Positions 1 to 10,500 of a DNA stretch of 64,000 bases are shown here, one piece after another (the stretch's first letter is position 1; every line of letters starts with the position of its first letter). Made by a program: the position numbers and the translations under genes. Source of the DNA: Mantis religiosa (taxonomy: Eukaryota > Arthropoda > Insecta > Mantodea > Mantidae); contig CM060955.1 in assembly GCA_030765055.1 (NCBI GenBank), positions 157,448,006-157,512,005 on the forward strand, in the 5' to 3' direction. Below the pieces are notes generated by a model that did not search any database, had not been told where the DNA came from, and saw only the letters and a program-made list of their open reading frames with translations.

Positions 1-110
1 GTGATTATAACATTTAATAAATACCCTAATGCTGGGAGAAATGCACACTCCCAAAACGTCGATTACTAATCGTCTTTTCACCTGGCTTGCTTCCCGAGAA
101 AAACTTGAGC
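1..110 (+). repeat. 3' end of a Penelope-like element, decayed hammerhead motif
   Basis: This matches 33993-34105 almost base for base, including the block after the motif (cgtcttttcacctggcttgc). The hammerhead-like core at 26-58 is damaged: the expected ctgatga reads ctaatgc and the expected gaaac reads aaaac. The 5-bp helix ggga(g)/ctccc between them is kept. It is therefore a dead relative of the better copy at 34 kb, and the window edge cuts its left side. Confidence 0.6.
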
Positions 111-537
111 ATGTTTAATAGGAAGTTTGTAAAGTGTCACTTTAACTGTTTAGGAGGAAAGAGCACCTAAGAAAATGAAAGAAAGAAAAGAAAATGCGTG
201 AAAATGGTGTGTTTATTGGAATATCAACAGATCAAAAATTATTAACTATGATTTGATTATGGTTTCTGAATTAGCAGAGACGGATATATAAGTGGTAAAG
301 GTTTATTTATGATAAATTGTATAGCTTTCAAGAAACACTAATATAAGAGGCGTGTCCGTGAAATAAGGTCTCCAAGGCGCTGGAGCCGTGAGGAACGCTA
401 TTACGCGAGATTCGGCAACACTGGCATGTAGCTTGGTTTCACTCCTTCAAATCCTCACCACAACGAACCCGTTGCGACCATTAGTCTTGGCTGGGCAGCC
501 GTTTGCAATGGAGCTTCCTATCACTTCCGCCACCAAG

Positions 538-1016
538 TTAAGCGCAGAGGTTCCACTCCCATTAGTCCTGGACGTAGGACCAAGGACCCGGGCCTCCTAC
601 CCGGAGTCTAAAGAGCCCCCCCCCCCCCCCGCTGAGCACAACGTCAAGACGGGATGGAGGTGGATATGCCATTACGCGCGTCAACCCCGCAGAAAAGACT
701 ACCGAAAAACCTCGGTGGGGCCGCCTGGTGATCTAGCACACCTTCTACTAGCTCTGCAGGCTAATACCGGGACTTATGAGGCAACCCTCTACCCCCTCCG
801 GGCGGCCGTAGCCTGGCTGGAGGTACCCAATTTCCCGTGGGTGTCGGGAACACATTGCCCCCTCGAGTCCAGCCCAACTCAACAAATCCCCTACGGGAGG
901 GGCTCGGCAGTTCGGCCCGAGGTTCCTCTAGTAACGTCAGAGGTACCACGAGTGCTAGGGGTCCGCAGCGTCCTCACCACGGCAGCTGAAGGGGACGGAT
1001 CCCCACCCCTACGGGA
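538..1016 (+). repeat. repeat A, inserted in the mariner
   Basis: A GC-rich interspersed repeat flanked by a 13-bp target duplication with one mismatch (ttccgccaccaag at 525-537 and ttccaccaccaag at 1017-1029). A second copy lies at about 44772-45203 and 46232-46299. Shared landmarks include ctggtgatctagcacacc and gtgtcgggaacacattgccc. A poly-C run sits at 617-630. It has no recognisable coding capacity; the long reading frame across it is a GC-content effect. The class is unknown, but the duplication points to retroposition or another staggered-cut insertion. Confidence 0.7.
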
Positions 1017-1059
1017 TTCCACCACCAAGTGCGAGTTGCGTGCAGTGATCCGATTTTTG

Positions 1060-1257
1060 TTTTTTGTAATTTACGTCCTCCAACATTTAGTCATATCGGA
1101 CGATGAATGAAATGGGTGAAATGCGTCCGGGTCCATGGAGCTTAGAGTTACCCGACATTCGTCTTTCAGGATAAGGGAAAACCCCGGAAAAACCTTATCC
1201 AGGTAACACCCTGAGCGAGGTTCGAACTCGGGACCTCTTGAACGTGAGGAGGGGGGC
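1060..1257 (-). repeat. SINE1 (tRNA-derived), truncated, inside the mariner
   Basis: This is the minus-strand body and partial tRNA-like head of the most abundant SINE in the window. It is flanked by an 11-bp duplication tccgatttttg at 1049-1059 and 1258-1268, so it split the transposase reading frame after insertion. The RNA polymerase III box B (ggttcgaactcgggacc read on plus) is present and the 5' part of the head is missing. Confidence 0.88.
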
Positions 1258-2376
1258 TCCGATTTTTGAGTGCCAAGGGTACTACCCCTACTAAAATTCA
1301 TCGTCAGTTATGCGAAGTCTATGGGCCACAGTGTATGGACGTCAAAAACATGCGAAAGTCGGTCAGAGAGTTCAAAGACGGACGTACAGAAGTCCATGAC
1401 GAACAGCGTTCTGGTCGGCCTTCGGTTTCAGCCGAAACAATTGCAAAAGTGGAGCAAGAAATGCTTAAAGATCGGCGTGTGACAGTTCGCGAGTTGTGCC
1501 AACTTATCCCTGAAGTCAGTAAGACTACGATTGACAAGATTTTGAATAAACATTTGCATTATCGCAAGGTGTGTGCGAGGTGGGTCTCCAAAATGCTCAC
1601 CGAAGACCATAAACGGCAAAGTGTTGAAGCGGCCTACCGATTTCTGGAGCGCTATGCAGAACAGGGCGAGGAATTGTTGGATTCAATTGTCACTGGCAAT
1701 GAAACATGGGTGCACTACACAACACCAGAAACTAAAGAACGTTGTCGTCAGTGGCGGCATTCGAATACGCCGAAGCCGCGAAAGTTCAAACAGACATTTT
1801 CTTCTGGCAAAATGATGGCCAGTGTGTTCTGGGACAGAAAAGGTGTATTGTTGTGCGAGTTTATGTCTACCGGCACAACAATAAACGCCTCTAGCTACTG
1901 TGAGACTTTAAACAAAATTGCGACGTGCAATTCAAAACCGAAGGAGGGGAATGCTGACGAAGGGAGTGATTTTTCATCACGACAACGCTCGTCCCCATAC
2001 TGTACATGCAACGACTGATCTCCTGGCCCAGTTCGGATGGGACATCCTCACCCATTCCCCCTACAGTCCACACTTAGCACCTAGTGATTATCATCTGTTT
2101 CCTGAGTTGAAGCCACACCTGGATGGAACACATTTCCAGACCGACGATGATTTGAAAAACGAGGTTGAGCGCCACCTGCGCAACTTGGCGGGAGAGTGTT
2201 ATGACAAGGGTATACATAAACTGCCACAGCGCATGCAAAAGTGCATCGATCACAATGATGATTACGTTGAAAAATAGCTGTAAGTTCCGCCTTTCCATCA
2301 AGGTAACATTCATTGACAATAAATATGTTTTCTGTATTAAATAAAATTGGAAACCTTATTTTACGGACACACCTCG

Positions 2377-3546
2377 TATGTTGCATTGAAATTCTACATG
2401 GAAATTGCTACATCTTTTATTTTGTGCGGACACTCAAATATAATGCATAGAAACAAGCATTAAATGTATAACCGTTCGAATATGAGGTCATTTTTCCAGG
2501 CGAAGTTTTGGTGTGCAGACGCAAAATAAAAACAATTCCTCTTGGAAAACAATAGAACAAATAAATCAATATCGTCGCTGAATTATAACACTGACGTCTA
2601 GCTAGACGGTTCTCTTTATTTTATTGCAAATAAGTGGTAAAAAGTAAGACACCAGCAGAAAATTGAAAGCTTTCTGCAATATATCATAATTATTTTTCCA
2701 CGACGTACGTGAACCAGACAGTGTCACAGTCTAGACAATTGAAAAAAGCAACTCGTGCTCAGGCATGAGATGAAATCACATAGGCTACAGGACAAATAAA
2801 AGGCTCTTCCGTGTTCTCTATTTTAAGGGTGGACTGGTGCGTGAAAAAAAGTTCATTTTCTCATGAGAACAAATATAACAGAGGCGGCGTCTAAACATTT
2901 ATGTCTGCCATCTTCCCCCGCATTCAGTTAAAATGAGATATGCCATGAACAAAGACGTCTGTTAAATTAGTGTTTCTTATTTCCGGGAGTGTTCTTTGTA
3001 TCAGGCGCCGTTCTGGGCGAATTGATTAGGTGAATCGGAAAATTGGCTAACCTAAATTCGCAAAACCACTGTAGCAAAAACCGATTTTATACGGAAATAG
3101 TGGTTTGGAATTTCGATGGGGCTTTCAACTGTATATGAATCCAAAAGTCCCTTAAAATTACCTTTATTTAAGGAGTCCTCGCTTTCATTATGTCCACGAA
3201 ATGTCATTTCTTGTCTACTTCCCTAATGGGATGCATGAAAAGTCTGTTAAGCTTAACGTTCTCATTGTATTTTACAATATATAGACGTGAGCTTTCCCAA
3301 AAAGCGTATGCAATTTTGTTAGTGTTTTCCCCATATCCTTCAATCCGACACAGTTGTGCTCCTCATACCAACGAGTCTTAAATGTCCTGGTGTATTTCGT
3401 AGATGCTGCTGTAAACATAGCACTGGTGTTGCCCTACCGACATTTACCACGTGACGTTTGTCATCATTTTTCCACAAAGAAAAGGTTGTTTGGAGAATGG
3501 AACACACCTAGTCGTGTGTTGGATTTATTCTACATCCCTTAAATAT
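2377..3546. other. AT-rich sequence, no gene recognised
   Basis: I find no motif-bearing reading frame, splice-flanked exon or named repeat here. The short open frames at 3190-3381 and 3354-3542 resemble nothing I know. Confidence 0.5.
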
Positions 3547-4068
3547 TGTAACTTTGTGGGTTCGCAGAATTAAAAGGCCGAGTTGCAGAAACTAAAAATC
3601 TCCTTTATTTCCGTAGCAATACACTGTCCAATTTTCACGTAACAACATTACATCAAACAATCTTCCAAGGTCTAGGACAATAACAAAACACTTGCAGCTG
3701 ATTACATTAGCTCTCGTTACAACAACACTGACTGTTACACAACAACTGTTTTACAACTACAACTGTCCTGCTAGCGTGTCACAATCCCTTTTATATCTCC
3801 ATTCATGATTACCAGACTGTTCTGTCAATCACTAGAGGTTTCTGGAAAACAAGCATCTAGTTACATAATTCGAACATTCTATCGCCTTCTAGAAGCGTAA
3901 CCTAATCTAAGCCGGCGGGGCCTTTACCTCTGTTATCGCTGCCCGCAGGTGCCCGCTTACAATAGCACCGCTATCATTAACTACTCAGCAAGGCTCATTA
4001 TTACCATGAAACTATATCCTCTGACTGTCCTCTTATTGCGCCGAAACTTTAATGCCCGTGCCGCGACA
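3547..4068 (-). mobile_element. solo LTR, copy 1
   Basis: Read on the minus strand it begins TGTCGCGG and ends AAGTTACA, the TG...CA form of an LTR. It is flanked by a 4-bp duplication atat (3543-3546 and 4069-4072). A TATA-like box (plus strand ttttatatctcc near 3790) and a polyadenylation-type ctttatttcc (3602-3611 on plus) have the right relative order for U3-R-U5. No internal retrotransposon sequence adjoins it, so it is a recombination-derived solo LTR, probably Ty3/gypsy-type from the 4-bp duplication. Confidence 0.85.
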
Positions 4069-4072
4069 ATAT

Positions 4073-4499
4073 GAAAAATTAAACACTTCACATATCGGAC
4101 AGTAATCACTGATCGCTTAAAAAATTACGGTTTTACTCAGAATGCAAACTGATGATAAACAGTAGTGCATGACACGCGGGGCTCCCTTCAAGCGGGTTAC
4201 CACTCCTACCAACAAAACTCTTTTCAAATAAACGAAAAAGTAGGAAGAAAGTCCTGTATTGCGTTGGCAACACGAGTTGGTGCGGAGAATACGGCTTCCA
4301 TGAATCGGATCCGTAGTCATGGTAACCAGCAATGTATTCTGCCCCTCCAACCTCTCCTCACCCACCACAAGTGTTACGGTCACCTTGGCCTTTTAATAAC
4401 GAATCACTAGTCGGGAGGTAAGCTGCATAATCGACGTGTGGGCGCCAAGAGAGCGGCTCCATCACACAATATAATTTGGATAACTTTAATAATTGAGTG
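4073..4499. other. unassigned sequence
   Basis: I recognise no repeat or gene here. Short open frames on both strands show no motif. Confidence 0.4.
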
Positions 4500-4655
4500 C
4501 AAACATGTGGCTGGTGGAGGACACTTCTAACATTTTCTCTGAGATGTAAGTAGTGTAATGTAATCTCCCAATTGTGTATTATATTCTCTCAAAGTTGCTC
4601 GTGTGTCCTATTATTGGTTAGAAGGTTATTGTCTATTGAAATGGTTCAGGTTTAT
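4500..4655 (+). repeat. repeat Z, copy 1
   Basis: This is about 150 bp nearly identical to 49585-49750: both run from ggtggaggacacttc through gtcctattattggtt to tatatggatcgcact. In the second copy it adjoins a transposase remnant, so it is probably the terminal non-coding part of that DNA transposon. Confidence 0.6.
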
Positions 4656-4950
4656 ATGGATCGCACTGTATCTACGCCCCAAATTGGGCTCTTCGGGAGG
4701 AAGGACGAGGCGAGAGGGGATAAGAGGTCGCCACAGTGCAGAGGGCAGGGTTTTTACACTTTACAGTTGGAAACTCCGCGGCAGACCAGCACAACCGGCA
4801 GCTGACCTAACAGAAGTCCGGAAACGGCTCCACCAGAATGGGCTCGGAGGCCGGAGAGCGTCTTACCGGAGCATATCATCCTGCCATGCAGCGCCAAGAT
4901 ATTCACTGGTACTTATATCTGAAAGGGACCACCAGGAGAGAGATGACAGG
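4656..4950 (-). repeat. SINE3 3' part, interrupted
   Basis: The reverse complement matches the body of the element at 55500-55800, including the block tgcatggcaggatgat and a 3' end near gtagatacag. Its 5' part resumes at 5150-5245 with gttcaattcccgtgg and aggcgaaagctgggtagg on the minus strand. The SINE1 at 4951-5149 therefore split it. Confidence 0.7.
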
Positions 4951-5149
4951 TACCGTAGATGGTAGTGTGTCTACCTCACGTTCAAGAGGTCCCAAGTTCG
5001 AATCTCGATCAGGATGACTTACCTAGATAAGGTTTTTCCGGGGGTTTCCCTTATCCTTAAAGACCAATGTCGGGACCCATGGACCCCGGACTCATTTGAG
5101 CATAATTTCACCCAAATCATTCGGCATCCGACGTAAATTGCAAAAATGA
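4951..5149 (+). repeat. SINE1 copy inserted in SINE3
   Basis: A complete plus-strand SINE1: tRNA-like head with box A (taccgtagatggtag) and box B (gttcgaatctcg), then the common body ending at cgtaaattgcaaaaa. The flanks (gatgacagg and gataatgg) may be a diverged target duplication. Confidence 0.75.
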
Positions 5150-5245
5150 TAATGGAGGAAATTCGGGGGATGCTAGTAACCTACCCAGCTTTCGCCTGAC
5201 GACCCGGAAAAACCACGGGAATTGAACTCCACGGACGAAACTGCC
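5150..5245 (-). repeat. SINE3 5' part
   Basis: This continues the minus-strand SINE3 after the SINE1 insertion and contains its box B region. Compare 44505-44640. Confidence 0.6.
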
Positions 5246-5526
5246 AGAGACATCTCGCTCACGCATGTGGTAAAGCTATGTAATTTTGTACAACAATATC
5301 AAATTAATGCTATAATTGAAATTCATTGTTCGTTCACACTGGCCGTGTGTAGGCTAAATTGTGGAAACGTAGAGTCAGACTGAAAAATGCAATGTCATAG
5401 CCGGGATTTGAACCACGTATATTCTGGTTTCCGTCCAGCCGCTCTGCCATTGAGCTACTATGTCCAACGTGCCGATATGACATTAAATCCTCCAACTGGC
5501 TCGTGTTTTTCCCGGTAAACCACTTA

Positions 5527-6855
5527 GGCCCGGTTGCATAAAAGATTACCTAAGTTCAAGCATATGAAAATGATCTTCAGTCAAGCTGAACTTAGAATTT
5601 TGGTTGTATAAACACTGGTGTAAGTTCATGGCCTCTTGATCTAAGATCAAATCTAACTGATGAATTTTCTCCAGTTAACTTGATTGAACTTAGATCAGCA
5701 GAACTGCAGAATTTACACAATAGTTTCTGAGAAGAAATAAGTAGTGCAGCTTTAAATAAATAGTAAATAAAGCATTTTTGTGGTTACTTGTTTAAATAAT
5801 TAGCCTCTTCATTTCACAAATGTATGTTAAAGATGTATTATTTGTGTTCATAACCTATACATTTTTATTATTTTCAGAATTCATATTACTCTGGTATCTC
5901 TGAAGATTAGAATTTTCAATTTGAAAGGTCTCCTCGTGTTTTCCAACATAGAGGAAACCCCATCTCAGAACTAAATGACAGAAAATTCAAAATGAGATTT
6001 CGACTATCAAAGCATGTAATCAAAGAACTGGAGCATAGGCTGCATGCACAGTTTAGAACACAAACCCTGAGTAATTATGCACTCAATCCAATATTTATGA
6101 TCTTGCTCACATTACGGTTCTATGCAACTGGAAGCTTTCAAATGGTGATTGGGGATATACTTAATATAAATAAAGGGACTGCGTTTAGAACAATACACAA
6201 AGTCACAAGGGAGATTGCAGCTTTAAGATCTCATTTCATCAGGATGCCTATGGAAAAGGGTGAAATAAGAAGGGTTATGCGAGATTTAAAGTTAGCGGAA
6301 TGCATCTTCTCTTTTGCTTGAACTTCCATTTTTTATATACAAATGTAATAATTTGTAACTTAAAACTTCACTTACCTTCCATTTTTTGTTTATATTTTCC
6401 AACTCACAGTATTGTAAACAGACGAAAATGAAAAGGTTGTACATTGGGCATATAATGGAGGTAAAGTAAGCGAAATGATTAACTTTTGATACATACTGTT
6501 TCGATATGGAGTACATTCTTATAGGTTTATTTAAAATAACATTATTTCTAGGACAAATAACCGTAAAGCGAAAGATTTATTTAGTTTTTGTTATATCTAG
6601 ATTGGCTACTCTATGCAGTTGAATAAAACAGTCGAATAGTTCCGATAATTCTCGAATCCTTTCGATACAACACGAAAGTTGCAACGTGTTTGGCAATGTT
6701 GCCGCATTTGTTTTTGTGATCTCAGATCAGTACTGAACGGCGTTCATCTGATCTAAGATCAGCATTTTATAACCCACGAGGGTTCGTAAACTTAGTTCAA
6801 TTTTGATCTTCGATTATAAATGAACTGCAGTTAGCGATTTTTATGCAACCGGGCC
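5527..6855 (+). mobile_element. PIF-Harbinger element, non-autonomous
   Basis: The terminal inverted repeats start ggcccggttgcataaaa at 5527 and are mirrored by ttttatgcaaccgggcc ending at 6855. They are flanked by TTA (5524-5526 and 6856-6858), the 3-bp PIF-Harbinger duplication. At 1329 bp it is too short for both the transposase and the Myb-like gene of autonomous members. It keeps only the N-terminal third of a transposase. Confidence 0.9.
5992..6321 (+). pseudogene. Harbinger (HARBI1-like) transposase, N-terminal fragment
   Basis: A 109-residue frame resembling the N-terminal region of HARBI1-type transposases: MRFRLSKHVIKELEHRL, then ALNPIFMILLTLRFYATGSF, the helix-turn-helix segment, then GDILNINKGTAFRTIHKVTR. 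The family is usually 350-450 residues with a DDE domain. Here the frame stops just after IRRVMRDLKLAECIFSFA, before the first catalytic Asp. No catalytic segment is found before the right terminal repeat, so the copy is internally deleted and inactive. Confidence 0.85.
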
Positions 6856-7020
6856 TTAGGAGTTCTCATAAACACATGAGACAACTACCTTAATGACGAC
6901 TTACTATGCTGTAAGCACTTTAAGGCCCGGGCTTTATAGTTATAGTCTGGACGGCAACCAGAAGATCCGTGGTTCAAATCCGGCTATGGCATTGAACTTT
7001 TCAGTCTGACTGTCTTTCCA

Positions 7021-7477
7021 AATGCTATTATTGTTTGACAAATACATTTCTTTCACAGGGCTATCGGCTCACCCACAACAGAAAATCTATCACAATTAGA
7101 CAAACAATCACAGAAAATTCCGATAAAACTGGATAATTGCCCGTTTGCGTTTTATACAGACCCAAACATTCGGTTGAAATATCACAATGTTTGCCAGCTC
7201 CATAACATCCTTTGCGTTTCTCAGAATCTGTAATGAACCTAAGCAATTTTCCTTATTTGCATGAAGGAATCATTGATTGTGTTTGGCCCTCCAAAAGCAC
7301 GCGATTGTCTGAGAAGCTATTTAAAGCGCTGTCCAATTGGTGAGTTATATACACCTAGATTACGAGATAATTCTTAAAATGTACTTTTAGTCTATAGCTG
7401 ACATAAATTGTGATATATCGCTATAAAATGGTTTTAAATACCTTGTCTTATATTACTATCATGTCTAAACCAGTAGG
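7021..7477. other. AT-rich sequence, no gene recognised
   Basis: A 61-codon minus-strand open frame (7061-7246) has no recognisable motif, and I see no exon-like signals. Confidence 0.45.
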
Positions 7478-7570
7478 TAAGGCCTCTGTATCGCAGGAGC
7501 GTGTCCACTGCACGTTTAAAACGCTCCGAGTTCGAAACTCGATCAGGTGAATTATCTGCAATTTTTTTTT
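7478..7570 (+). repeat. SINE1 tRNA-like head at the start of satellite array 1
   Basis: Degenerate box A and box B are visible (gtaaggcctctgtatcgc, then gagttcgaaactcgatcagg), followed by ggtgaattatctgca. This aligns with the head of SINE1 (gagttcgaatctcggtcagg). The array of amplified bodies begins directly downstream. Confidence 0.75.
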
Positions 7571-10500
7571 TCTAGATGTTTCCTTTATACTGAAAGATAA
7601 ATGTCTGGTAATACTATGTACCCTGTACTCATTTGAACATTATTTCATTCATCGTCCGATAGGACTTAACGTTGGAGGTTTTCCCTTATCCTGAAAGATG
7701 AATGTCTGGTAACTCTAAACTCTATGTGCCCTGTACTCATTTGTACATCATTTCATTCATCGCCCGATGTAACTTAACGTTGGAGGTTTTCCCTTATCCT
7801 GAAAGATGAATGTCTGGTAACTCTAAGCTCTATGTACCCTGTACTCATTTGAACATCATTTCATTCATCGTCCGATATGACTTAACCTTGGAGGTTTTCC
7901 CTTATCCTGAAAGATGAATGTCTGGTAACTCTAAGCTCTATGTACCCTGTACTCATTTGAACATCATTTCATTCATCGTCCGATATGACTTAACCTTGGA
8001 GGTTTTCCCTTATCCTGAAAGATGAATGTCTGGTAACTCTAAGCTCTATGTACCCTGTACTCATTTGTACATCATTTCATTCATCGTCCGATATGACTTA
8101 ACCTTGGAGGTTTTCCCTTATCCTGAAAGATGAATGTCTGGTAACTCTAAGCTCTATGTACCCTGTACTCATTTGAACATCATTTCATTCATCGTCCGAT
8201 ATGACTTAACCTTGGAGGTTTTCCCTTATCCTGAAAGATGAATGTCTGGTAACTCTAAGCTCTATGTACCCTGTACTCATTTGAACATCATTTCATTCAT
8301 CGCCCGATATGACTTAACCTTGGAGGTTTTCCCTTATCCTGAAAGATGAATGTCTGGTAACTCTAAGCTCTATGTACCCTGTACTCATTTGAACATCATT
8401 TCATTCATCGTCCGATATGACTTAACCTTGGAGGTTTTCCCTTATCCTGAAAGATGAATGTCTGGTAACTCTAAGCTCTATGTACCCTGTACTCATTTGA
8501 ACATCATTTCATTCATCGTCCGATATGACTTAACCTTGGAGGTTTTCCCTTATCCTGAAAGATGAATGTCTGGTAACTCTAAGCTCTATGTACCCTGTAC
8601 TCATTTGTACATCATTTCATTCATCGCCCGATGTAACTTAACGTTGGAGGTTTTCCCTTATCCTCAAAGATGAATGTCTGGTAACTCTAAGCTCTATGTA
8701 CCCTGTACTCATTTGGACATCATTTCATTCATCGTCCGCTATGACTTAACGTTGGAGGTTTTCCCTTATCCTGAAAGATGAATGTCTGGTAACTCTAAGC
8801 TCTATGTACCCTGTACTCATTTGTACATCATTTCATTCATCGTCCGATATGACTTAACGTTGGAGGTTTTCTCTTATCCTGAAAGATGAATGTCTGGTAA
8901 CTCTAAGCTCTATGTACCCTGTACTCATTTGGACATCATTTCATTCATCGTCCGATATGACCTAACGTTGGAGGTTTTCTCTTATCCTGAAAGATGAATG
9001 TCTGGTAACTCTAAGCTTTATGGACCCTGTACTCATTTGTACATCATTTCATTCATCGTCCGATATGACTTAACGTTGGAGGTTTTCTCTTATCCTGAAA
9101 GATGAATGTCAGGTAACTCTAAGCTCTATGTACCCTGTACTCATTTGAACATCATTTCATTCATCGTCCGATATGACTTAACGTTGGAGGTTTTCTCTTA
9201 TCCTGAAAGATGAATGTCTGGTAACTCTAAGCTTTATGGACCCTGTACTCATTTGTACATCATTTCATTCATCGTCCGATACGACTTAACGTTGGAGGTT
9301 TTCTCTTATCCTGAAAGATGAATGTCAGGTAACTCTAAGCTCTATGTACCCTGTACTCATTTGAACATCATTTCATTCATCGTCCGATATGACTTAACGT
9401 TGGAGGTTTTCTCTTATCCTGAAAGATGAATGTCTGGTAACTCTAAGCTCTATGTACCCTGTACTCATTTGTACATCATTTCATTCATCGTCCGATATGA
9501 CTTAACGTTGGAGGTTTTCCTTATCCTGAAAGATGAATGTCTGGTAACTCTAAGCTCTATGTACCCTGCACTCATTTGTACATCATTTCATTCATCGTCT
9601 GATATGACTTAACGTTGGAGGTTTTCTCTTATCCTGAAAGATGAATGTCTGGTAACTCTAAGCTTTATGGACCCTGTACTCATTTGTACATCATTTCATT
9701 CATCGTCCGATATGACTTAACGTTGGAGGTTTTCTCTTATCCTGAAAGATGAATGTCTGGTAACTCTAAGCTCTATGTACCCTGTACTCATTTGTACATT
9801 ATTTCATTCATCGTCCGATATGACTTAACGTTGGAGGTTTTCTCTTATCCTGAAAGATGAATGTCTGGTAACTCTAAGCTTTATGGACCCTGTACTCATT
9901 TGTACATCATTTCATTCATCGTCCGATATGACTTAACGTTGGAGGTTTTCTCTTATCCTGAAAGATGAATGTCTGGTAACTCTAAGCTCTATGTACCCTG
10001 TACTCATTTGTACATCATTTCATTCATCGTCCGATGTGACTTAACGTTGGAGGTTTTCCTTATCCTGAAAGATGAATGTCTGGTAACTCTAAGCTCTATG
10101 TACCCTGTACTCATTTGTACATCATTTCATTCATCGTCCGATATGACTTAACGTTGGAGGTTTTCACTTATCCTGAAAGATGAATGTCTGGTAACTCTAA
10201 GCTCTATGTACCCTGTACTCATTTGAACATCATTTCATTCATCGTCCGATATGACTTAACGTTGGAGGTTTTCACTTATCCTGAAAGATGAATGTCTGGT
10301 AACTCTAAGCTCTATGTACCCTGTACTCATTTGTACATTATTTCATTCATCGTCCGATATGACTTAACGTTGGAGGTTTTCTCTTATCCTGAAAGATGAA
10401 TGTCTGGTAACTCTAAGCTTTATGGACCCTGTACTCATTTGTACATCATTTCATTCATCGTCCGATATGACTTAACGTTGGAGGTTTTCTCTTATCCTGA

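Larger units (their letters stand above)
508..2277 (+). pseudogene. mariner transposase, D34D, interrupted and frameshifted
   Basis: A cut-and-paste DDD transposase. The original start is probably the ATG at 508: its frame runs to 537, resumes at 1030-1059 after repeat A, and resumes again at 1269 after the SINE, giving a helix-turn-helix N-terminus (AVIRFL, then SAKGTTPTKIHRQL). The catalytic domain follows. The first acidic residue is mutated: the motif reads TGNETWVHY, with Asn (AAT, 1698-1700) where the family has Asp. A one-base shift near 1908-1917 moves the frame. The second Asp (HHDNARPH, codon 1981-1983) and third Asp (APSDYHLF, codon 2086-2088) are 34 residues apart, which is the mariner signature. 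The protein ends in DYVEK. The reconstructed length is about 350 residues, normal for the family. Two insertions, a frameshift and the lost catalytic residue make it certainly non-functional. Confidence 0.9.
346..2376 (+). mobile_element. mariner element with two nested insertions
   Basis: The terminal inverted repeats are 24 bp with 3 mismatches (346-369 and 2353-2376) and are flanked by TA (344-345 and 2377-2378), the mariner target duplication. It spans 2031 bp. Removing repeat A (538-1029) and the SINE (1060-1268), each with one target-duplication copy, leaves about 1.33 kb, the usual mariner length. The transposase inside is dead (separate entry). Confidence 0.92.
5337..7010. repeat. inverted-repeat element with tRNA-like ends, split by Harbinger
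   Basis: The left arm (about 5337-5440) and right arm (about 6960-7010) are inverted copies of one tRNA-like module: atttgaaccacg and cagactgaaaaatgc on the left face ggttcaaatccggctatggc and ttcagtctgac on the right. A related complete element lies at 30185-30440. The empty site for the inserted Harbinger is preserved in the related copy at 47300-47345. Confidence 0.7.

Noticed and set aside
388..1110. 240-codon open frame on plus
   Set aside because: It runs through the mariner 5' end, repeat A and the SINE edge, with junctions marked by target duplications. The encoded sequence has no domain and reflects GC-rich repeat A. Only its first and last pieces belong to the transposase.
4603..4965. 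120-codon plus-strand open frame
   Set aside because: Lies across repeat Z and an antisense SINE3. No domain.
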